Shown here in pieces: positions 1 to 3,205 of a stretch of DNA of 5,768 nucleotides. Within the stretch, counting starts at the first letter, position 1; each line of letters starts with the position of its first letter. The notes under the pieces were generated by a model, which was not told where the DNA came from, made no database searches, and saw nothing but the letters and a program-made list of their open reading frames with translations. The position numbers and the translations under genes were made by a program. This DNA is from CAIZQW01 sp037133395 (GTDB lineage Bacteria; Verrucomicrobiota; Kiritimatiellia; RFP12; UBA1067): positions 1-5,768 of the forward strand of contig JBAXOG010000223.1 in NCBI GenBank assembly GCA_037133395.1, given 5' to 3'.

Positions 1-55
1 CCTGACCGAGTCCGTATCCGGATTTGCTACGGAGTGCAAACGTCGAATCCTCCCC

Positions 56-87
56 ATTCGCAAAAGGACGTATCCGCCGTTGCGAAT
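56..87. repeat. 7-bp inverted repeat
   Basis: ATTCGCA (56-62) is mirrored by TGCGAAT (81-87) with an 18-nt loop. It lies just outside the larger inverted repeat at 94-162. A second short dyad, TCCGTA/TACGGA at 11-16 and 28-33, precedes it. No coding region is supported here. These short dyads may be structural or fortuitous. Confidence 0.4.
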
Positions 88-93
88 ATCGAA

Positions 94-162
94 CGCCTCC
101 CCCTTTAGCCGATACAATATTCTGGTGGGGTCGCCCGGAGGGGGATTCTAAAGGGGGAGGCG
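94..162. repeat. 15-bp perfect inverted repeat with 39-nt loop
   Basis: CGCCTCCCCCTTTAG (94-108) is the exact reverse complement of CTAAAGGGGGAGGCG (148-162). The 39-nt loop has no coding capacity. A perfect 15-bp match this close together is unlikely by chance. It could be a small hairpin, the ends of a very short non-autonomous element, or a protein-binding dyad. There is no terminal duplication clear enough to call transposition. Confidence 0.6.
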
Positions 163-186
163 CGGCGGGGAGGGACGCGAGGTCAG

Positions 187-271
187 GCACGGAAGACGGG
201 CCGTAGCCGTGCGACTGACGGGGTGAAGCGCAGCGAGGGGCGGAGCCCCTTACCGAAGGCCGAGTGAAGCG
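187..271. repeat. GC-rich short hairpins and GTGAAGCG direct repeat
   Basis: GCACGG (187-192) pairs with CCGTGC (207-212), and AGGGGC (236-241) pairs with GCCCCT (245-250) around a GGA loop. The octamer GTGAAGCG occurs at 223-230 and 264-271, flanking the second hairpin. I see no gene here. Together with its neighbours this makes bases 1-440 an almost continuous series of dyads. Confidence 0.45.
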
Positions 272-294
272 AGGGCGCGGACTAGCGTAGCGTA

Positions 295-331
295 GGGCGA
301 TGATACCGTCCGCTATCTGCGGACTTCGCCC
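295..331. repeat. Conserved-tip hairpin, copy 1
   Basis: The tip is GTCCGC-TATCT-GCGGAC (308-324). It is enclosed by an outer stem, GGGCGA (295-300) with TCGCCC (326-331). The 5' linker between stems is 7 nt and the 3' linker is a single T. The tip sequence is identical in the copies at 354-399 and 583-618, while the outer stem differs in each and remains self-complementary. Confidence 0.7.
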
Positions 332-353
332 GGAGCGGAGCGGGTTTGGACTA

Positions 354-399
354 GGCGGCTGGGCTTTCCCGTCCGCTATCTGCGGACTGCCCAGCCGCC
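354..399. repeat. Conserved-tip hairpin, copy 2
   Basis: This is the strongest copy. The tip GTCCGC-TATCT-GCGGAC (371-387) is closed by a perfect 11-bp outer stem, GGCGGCTGGGC (354-364) with GCCCAGCCGCC (389-399). The linker is TTTCCC on the 5' side and one T on the 3' side. The outer stem is unrelated in sequence to those of the other copies. No T-run follows, so this is not a standard terminator. Confidence 0.75.
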
Positions 400-582
400 G
401 GGTTCTGGTTATGGCGTCATAAAAGTGACTTTTTGCGCGGGCAAACAACTGGCGTTAAACGCCAGTTGATCGGAAAGCGGTAGCTTGGTTTGCAAGGGTT
501 TACACGGAAACAACTGGGAACAGTTCCCAGTTGGCGGTGGTTTCGAGGGTGACATAAAGGTGACACGGTGAGGCGGAGCGGA

Positions 583-618
583 GGTCGCTATCCCGTCCGC
601 TATCTGCGGACTGCGACC
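583..618. repeat. Conserved-tip hairpin, copy 3, inside the dyad array
   Basis: The tip GTCCGC-TATCT-GCGGAC (595-611) is closed by GGTCGC (583-588) with GCGACC (613-618). A further stem is possible between GGCGGAGC (572-579) and GCTCGCC (622-628), with one bulged G. It sits between the second and third palindromes and accounts for that interval being about 70 nt longer than in other units, so it looks like an insertion into the array. Confidence 0.7.
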
Positions 619-996
619 GTAGCTCGCCGGTGGTTATCAGGTGGTGTTAAACACCAGCTGAGCTACAGAGGTTGGTTTGATTTGCAAGGGGGTACGTGGA
701 AACAGGGTCGTTTAAAACGACCCTGACGGTGGTTTCAGCGCGATCTTGGCCGAAAGCAAACAGTTAGCGTTAAACGCTAACAGGGCGGAGGAGGGGAGCT
801 TGAGTTGCAAGGGGTTGCGCGGAAACAACTGTCTACCGTAGACAGTTGACGGTGGTTTTTACGCGGTCTTGGCGAGGGCAATCAACTGCGAACGGTTCGC
901 AGTTGGCAGCGTAGGTTTACTAGCAAGCAAAGGGGTTGCGAGAAATCAACTTGGGAAATTCCCAAGGTGACGGTGGTTTCTGAATCTTGGTGAAAG

Positions 997-1023
997 GACA
1001 TAAGCGAACATTTTTCGGATGTC
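997..1023. repeat. Small nested hairpin inserted in the dyad array
   Basis: GACAT (997-1001) pairs with ATGTC (1019-1023), and inside it CGAA (1005-1008) pairs with TTCG (1014-1017). It lies in the B-to-A linker before the palindrome at 1039. That linker is 69 nt, against 34-35 nt in the uninterrupted units. The extra sequence occupies the same relative position as the conserved-tip hairpin at 583-618. The pairing is short, so confidence is modest. Confidence 0.35.
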
Positions 1024-1238
1024 TGACAAGTTGGCGAGCAACTGGGGAAATTCCCCAGGTGAACCAAGATTTGTCGCAATCAAGGGTTACGAGGATTCAA
1101 CTGCGGTTTAACCGATGTTGACCATGGTTAATCAGGTGGGAATGGTTCACACCTGAAAGCGGAAGTTGTCTGGTATCAACTGGCCAAATTGGCCAGTTGA
1201 CGACGGTCTTTTTGGGGTTCAGGTGGCTACCTTAGCCA

Positions 1239-1269
1239 CCTGAAAATGCTTGTTTTTGCATATTTCAGG
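1239..1269. repeat. Imperfect hairpin at the end of the dyad array
   Basis: CCTGAAAATGC (1239-1249) pairs with GCATATTTCAGG (1258-1269) with one bulged base. It overlaps the 3' arm of the last 23-nt palindrome, so the two structures are mutually exclusive. There is no T-tract, so I do not call it a terminator. Confidence 0.45.
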
Positions 1270-1289
1270 CAATAGTTAAGAAGACATGG

Positions 1290-1313
1290 AAGATTTTTAA
1301 CTGAAAAAATCTT
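1290..1313. repeat. AT-rich 9-bp hairpin
   Basis: AAGATTTTT (1290-1298) is complementary to AAAAATCTT (1305-1313) around a 6-nt loop. It borders the iteron region on its left. The stem is almost all A/T, which fits a duplex that melts easily near an origin better than a factor-independent terminator. Confidence 0.4.
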
Positions 1314-1316
1314 GAA

Positions 1317-1348
1317 AAACCCCAGCATCCGCCTAATCCGCCTAATGG
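1317..1348 (+). repeat. 32-nt direct repeat, copy 1 (with two iterons)
   Basis: The 32 nt at 1317-1348 are identical to 1496-1527. Each copy has the prefix AAACCCCAGC followed by two abutting 9-mers ATCCGCCTA (1327-1335 and 1336-1344 in this copy) and the suffix ATGG. Exact identity in an otherwise degenerate region suggests selection on the whole block or recent duplication. Confidence 0.75.
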
Positions 1349-1449
1349 CTTCAGGAAATCATAAAACAGTCAATATATTTATCGTCATAACTGCGTTTTC
1401 GCTGTTTTTATTGGGGTTTTTGCGAGTATGGATCACCCGTTTAAGGGGT

Positions 1450-1523
1450 TTCCGCCTATGAATCCGCCTATAGTCCGCCTATGAATCCGCCTAATAAACC
1501 CCAGCATCCGCCTAATCCGCCTA
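1450..1523 (+). repeat. Forward iteron cluster, six 9-bp units
   Basis: The units are TTCCGCCTA at 1450, ATCCGCCTA at 1462, GTCCGCCTA at 1473, and ATCCGCCTA at 1485, 1506 and 1515. The core TCCGCCTA is invariant and only the first base drifts. The last two belong to the second copy of the 32-nt direct repeat (1496-1527). Confidence 0.8.
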
Positions 1524-1595
1524 ATGGTTCGGGACTTTTATATATATTTTTTTCGAAATCAGAAAAAAGGAATTATATTTTCACTATGGAACTCA

Positions 1596-1622
1596 TAGGC
1601 GGATTAGGCGGATCAGGCGGAT
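1596..1622 (-). repeat. Inverted iteron cluster, three abutting 9-mers
   Basis: TAGGCGGAT at 1596-1604 and 1605-1613, then CAGGCGGAT at 1614-1622, are the reverse complement of the forward iterons, head to tail without gaps. With the forward cluster they bracket the AT-rich stretch. Confidence 0.8.
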
Positions 1623-1670
1623 TTTCGGTCCGTTGTTACAAATGCTTTTTACGCAAAAGCCGCTAATGTT

Positions 1671-1759
1671 TCGCAAATGTAGGGGCCCGGCGGACCCGCA
1701 CGGGTTCCGTTGGCCCGCCTCACCCGTGAATACACGGACGGCGGAGCGAACATTTGCGA
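1671..1759. other. Possible three-way-junction structure
   Basis: A perfect 10-bp outer stem, TCGCAAATGT (1671-1680) with ACATTTGCGA (1750-1759), encloses two hairpins. The first is ACCCG-CA-CGGGT (1694-1705). The second is a compound stem, CCGCC (1715-1719) with GGCGG (1740-1744), holding CCGTG-AATA-CACGG (1724-1737). The layout resembles a cloverleaf but has no tRNA hallmarks. It could be a small structured RNA, a single-strand origin, or an extruded cruciform next to the origin. No promoter is evident. Seen only as complementarity. Confidence 0.45.
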
Positions 1760-1966
1760 GGGGGCAATCGGATACGGCAACTCAATGAGCTACAAGGTGA
1801 ATTTTCTCTCTAGACACGCCTAGGTTGATGCGTTAGCAAAGCCATTAAATGGTTGTCACGAAAAGGGGATTGCCATGCTGCACTATGCTGATAATACAGC
1901 AGTGCGTGTGGCACATAATGGGTCCCCGCCAAGCGTCAAAAGACCGTCAGAGATTTGAAGTCGACG
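1760..1966. other. Unassigned stretch
   Basis: I see nothing firmly recognisable here. An open frame starts at 1849 (79 codons), but its start has no good ribosome-binding site. Most of its length runs across the decayed repeats, in a frame different from the one that matches the downstream gene. A fifth, more decayed repeat copy may begin near 1850, but I could not align it convincingly. Confidence 0.3.
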
Positions 1967-1997
1967 TTTACAAAAGTGCTATATGTATAGGGCTATC

Positions 1998-2102
1998 ATT
2001 CAAAGAATTCTCAAACAGCACGAATTTAGGGCAGGTCAAGCAGGCAACACGGAGGGCATTTTCAGACGCGCAGCGGAAGGCAGGTTGACATTGATGCCAT
2101 AA
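1998..2102 (+). pseudogene. Decayed copy of the 5' end of the DUF5681-like gene
   Basis: Read from the ATT at 1998 (the position of the ATG in the intact gene), the frame gives LKQHEFRAGQAGNTEG from 2010. This matches LKQFAFKPGQSGNPEG at residues 5-20 of the protein encoded from 2352. Ten of 16 residues are identical, and about three quarters of the 48 bases are. The frame stops at TAA 2100-2102. The start codon is lost and only about 30 codons remain, so this is a fragment, not a working gene. Confidence 0.6.
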
Positions 2103-2232
2103 GTATAGGTGTGAACATGTCGGAATAATCACCAAAAAGTTCAAAAATGGCTTAACTCATTAATCCGTATAGGCTTACGGCGATTTTAGACCGAATTAAC
2201 ACTGACGATGATGCTATTAGTATAGGCGTGTA

Positions 2233-2286
2233 TTGAAAAGAAACCTCAAACAGTGCTCTTTCAGGACAGGAAGATCAGGCGTGTGA
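2233..2286 (+). pseudogene. Second decayed copy of the DUF5681-like gene start
   Basis: From TTG 2233 the frame reads LKRNLKQCSFRTGRSGV and stops at TGA 2284-2286. LKQ, the F, and the G-x-S-G spacing correspond to the intact protein (LKQFAFKPGQSGN). Beyond the stop, in the same frame, DINSDAI resembles the intact TDNGDAY (residues 38-44). An even more decayed copy starts at ATG 2117 and stops at TAA 2126. TTG could in principle start a 17-residue peptide, but nothing supports its use. Confidence 0.45.
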
Positions 2287-2351
2287 GAGGGAGTTTCGGC
2301 AACGGATTTGGCTATTGACATTAACAGCGATGCTATTAGTAGAGGGACATC

Positions 2352-2732
2352 ATGAGAGATCATCTTAAACAGTTCGCATTTAAGCCAGGGCAATCCGGTA
2401 ATCCGGAGGGCAGGCCTCCGACAGGCCGGCAGAAGGCACTGGCATGTCTGGAGAAGTGGCTGACGGACAACGGCGACGCATACATGGAGGCGCTGGGAAA
2501 GGCGGCGATGGAAAGGCCGATCCAGTTCGCCCGCGATGTCCTGGTACCTCTCATGCCCAAAGAGATGCTCATCACAAGCAAGAACGTGGATGGCAAGCCG
2601 CCAGTGTGGCAATTCATCACGGATGTCGCTACGGGGCAGGCTGGGGGCGGGCAGCTGGCGATCGAGGCTGAATCCCATGATAGAACCGAGGGCAGTTTCC
2701 TGCCGGACAATTTTAATGACGAGGGGAGATAA
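2352..2732 (+). CDS. DUF5681-like phage-type protein
   Basis: This 126-residue soluble protein opens with FKPGQSGNPEGRPPTGRQ (residues 10-27), the hallmark N-terminus of DUF5681-type proteins, which are common in phages and mobile elements. A helical middle follows, ending in RDVLVPLMPKEM (61-72). That fits the 'LLPKE' segment I recall from related phage proteins sometimes described as small-terminase-like. The C-terminus is acidic and probably flexible. There are no membrane segments or catalytic motifs. The ATG at 2352 has AGAGGG 6 nt upstream and begins right at the conserved N-terminal motif. The stop is 4 nt before the next gene. It is the first gene of the operon, and truncated copies of its 5' end lie upstream. 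The biochemical role is not established; a DNA-packaging or replication accessory role is only a guess. Confidence 0.75.
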   Translation: MRDHLKQFAFKPGQSGNPEGRPPTGRQKALACLEKWLTDNGDAYMEALGKAAMERPIQFARDVLVPLMPKEMLITSKNVDGKPPVWQFITDVATGQAGGGQLAIEAESHDRTEGSFLPDNFNDEGR

Positions 2733-2736
2733 GACC

Positions 2737-3021
2737 ATGAGTAAAGAGCAACTGATCGGACGCATACTGTCGGCTACGCCGGACGAGATTGAAAAGATCA
2801 CCGCGATTTTTGAAGGCCGGGTTGAGCCGGTGCAGCCTGTTGCACCGCTGGACAGGAGGCTTTACACGATCACGGGCGCGGGCGAGGTGCTGGGCGTATC
2901 GCCCATGACAATCCGCCGGATGATCGCGGACCGCCGCCTCAAGGCCATCGAGACGCGCGCCGGGCGGCGCAGGATAGCGAGCGCGGAACTGACACGCTAC
3001 CTGACGGAAGGGGGCAAATAA
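2737..3021 (+). CDS. Excisionase/MerR-type helix-turn-helix protein
   Basis: This is a 94-residue DNA-binding protein. Residues 41-91 form a typical excisionase-type HTH: the YTITGAGEVLGVSPMTIRRM segment (43-62) is the first helix plus the recognition helix, and ADRRLKAIETRAGRRRIAS (64-82) is the beta wing, ending with a helix around AELTRYL. Residues 1-39 are a short helical arm with a proline-rich linker. I chose ATG 2737 because GAGGGGA lies 9 nt upstream and it directly follows the previous stop. The upstream in-frame ATG at 2536 would overlap the preceding gene by almost 200 nt. In this family such small proteins act as recombination directionality factors or repressors. Here, beside a primase and iterons, it may instead bind the origin or regulate the operon; this is inference. 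Confidence 0.8.
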   Translation: MSKEQLIGRILSATPDEIEKITAIFEGRVEPVQPVAPLDRRLYTITGAGEVLGVSPMTIRRMIADRRLKAIETRAGRRRIASAELTRYLTEGGK

Positions 3022-3022
3022 G

Positions 3023-3205
3023 ATGACACCCAAAACAATCTATGTGTGCGCGAACCGTGAGAGGCCCGAGGCAAAGCGGCGGAAGCTTGCACGGTGTCCG
3101 GTCTGCAACCGGGTCCTGTCCTTCCAGGAGGAGCAGGCTTCGATATGCGGCGGTTGCAGGCGCCTGCTGGCCCTGCAGAAGAGCACGAAGGGGGTGGGCG
3201 TATGA
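3023..3205 (+). CDS. Zinc-ribbon miniprotein
   Basis: This is a 60-residue basic protein with two CxxC knuckles, CPVC (25-28) and CGGC (42-45), 13 residues apart, as in a treble-clef or rubredoxin-like zinc ribbon. The N-terminal half is rich in Arg and Lys (RERPEAKRRKLAR), which suggests nucleic-acid contact. The start at 3023 lies 1 nt after the preceding stop, with GGAAGGGGG at 3006-3014. The stop TGA at 3203-3205 overlaps the next ATG. I recognise no named family. It may be an accessory to the primase encoded next, whose own N-terminus is also a zinc finger. It could have been overlooked because of its size, but context and RBS support it as real. Confidence 0.7.
   Translation: MTPKTIYVCANRERPEAKRRKLARCPVCNRVLSFQEEQASICGGCRRLLALQKSTKGVGV

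Larger units (their letters stand above)
446..1242. repeat. Array of thirteen variable 23-nt palindromes (11-1-11)
   Basis: Thirteen dyads of exactly 23 nt start at 446, 511, 638, 703, 761, 826, 883, 947, 1039, 1098, 1133, 1177 and 1220. Each has two 11-nt arms around one central base. All begin CA and end TG, and most begin CAACTG or CAGGTG. Inner arm sequence differs between copies (for example GCGTT, GGAAC, TCTAC, GCCAA), but the opposite arm changes to match. Six are perfect, six have one mismatch (the dyad at 1133 also has a terminal G-T), and the one at 1098 has two. The first ten alternate as A and B types about 65 nt apart (A to B) and about 57 nt apart (B to next A), giving a unit near 122 nt. 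Linkers are conserved: TTGCAAGGGG and GGAAA precede B, and ACGGTGGTTT follows B. The last three are packed 35-44 nt apart. The region does not appear to be coding. Function is unknown. Confidence 0.85.
1317..1622. other. Predicted iteron-type replication origin
   Basis: Eleven 9-bp units related to ATCCGCCTA lie here. Eight are forward, at 1327, 1336, 1450, 1462, 1473, 1485, 1506 and 1515, and three are inverted, at 1596, 1605 and 1614. Forward units from 1450 to 1485 are spaced 11-12 bp, about one helical turn. The abutting ones are spaced exactly 9 bp. Between the two orientations, 1530-1590 is strongly AT-rich, with TTTTATATATA at 1537-1547 followed by a T-run, and could be a DNA-unwinding element. 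Iterons beside an AT-rich stretch, upstream of a primase-helicase operon, match known plasmid and phage origins. No clear DnaA box was seen. The initiator protein is not identified; the HTH protein at 2737-3021 or the primase-helicase could bind here. Origin function is inferred. Confidence 0.65.
1967..2351 (+). repeat. Degenerate tandem repeat of about 118 bp, ending at the start of the first operon gene
   Basis: A conserved block reading YATNNGTAKAGG after GC recurs at 1980, 2098, 2215 and 2334, that is, every 117-119 bp. In three copies a TTNACA-like hexamer lies 7 nt upstream (1967, 2085, 2321); the copy at 2202 has CTGACG. The fourth copy supplies the AGAGGG ribosome-binding site and ATG of the gene at 2352. 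Positions equivalent to that ATG in the earlier copies are ATT (1998), ATG (2117) and TTG (2233). The period is about 39 codons. The material upstream therefore appears to be repeated, decayed gene start. Confidence 0.65.

Noticed and set aside
371..399. Rho-independent terminator
   Set aside because: The stem is strong but no T-tract follows, and the same tip recurs with other stems where no gene ends.
882..1079. 65-codon minus-strand open frame
   Set aside because: It runs through three of the variable palindromes and their linkers, so the open frame is a by-product of the repeat array.
446..1242. CRISPR array
   Set aside because: The repeats are palindromes whose sequence varies, with semi-conserved linkers. 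A CRISPR has constant repeats and unique spacers. No cas gene is present.
1481..1666. 61-codon open frame rich in Pro and Asn
   Set aside because: Its sequence is simply the iterons read as codons (NPPNPP). It spans the AT-rich stretch and inverted iterons and has no ribosome-binding site.
2315..2345. Sigma-70 promoter for the operon (TTGACA at 2315, TATTAG at 2334)
   Set aside because: The 13-bp spacing is too short and the predicted start would leave only a few untranslated bases. The motif is better explained as part of the 118-bp repeat and former coding sequence. An extended -10 (TGCTATTAG) remains possible.
2217..2801. 194-codon minus-strand open frame
   Set aside because: It is antisense to the DUF5681-like gene and the repeats. 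The plus strand has better start sites, recognised motifs and operon spacing.
3094..3201. 36-residue N-terminal extension of the primase-helicase from an upstream ATG
   Set aside because: It would read the zinc-ribbon gene in another frame. The ATG at 3202 has the ATGA overlap and a good ribosome-binding site.
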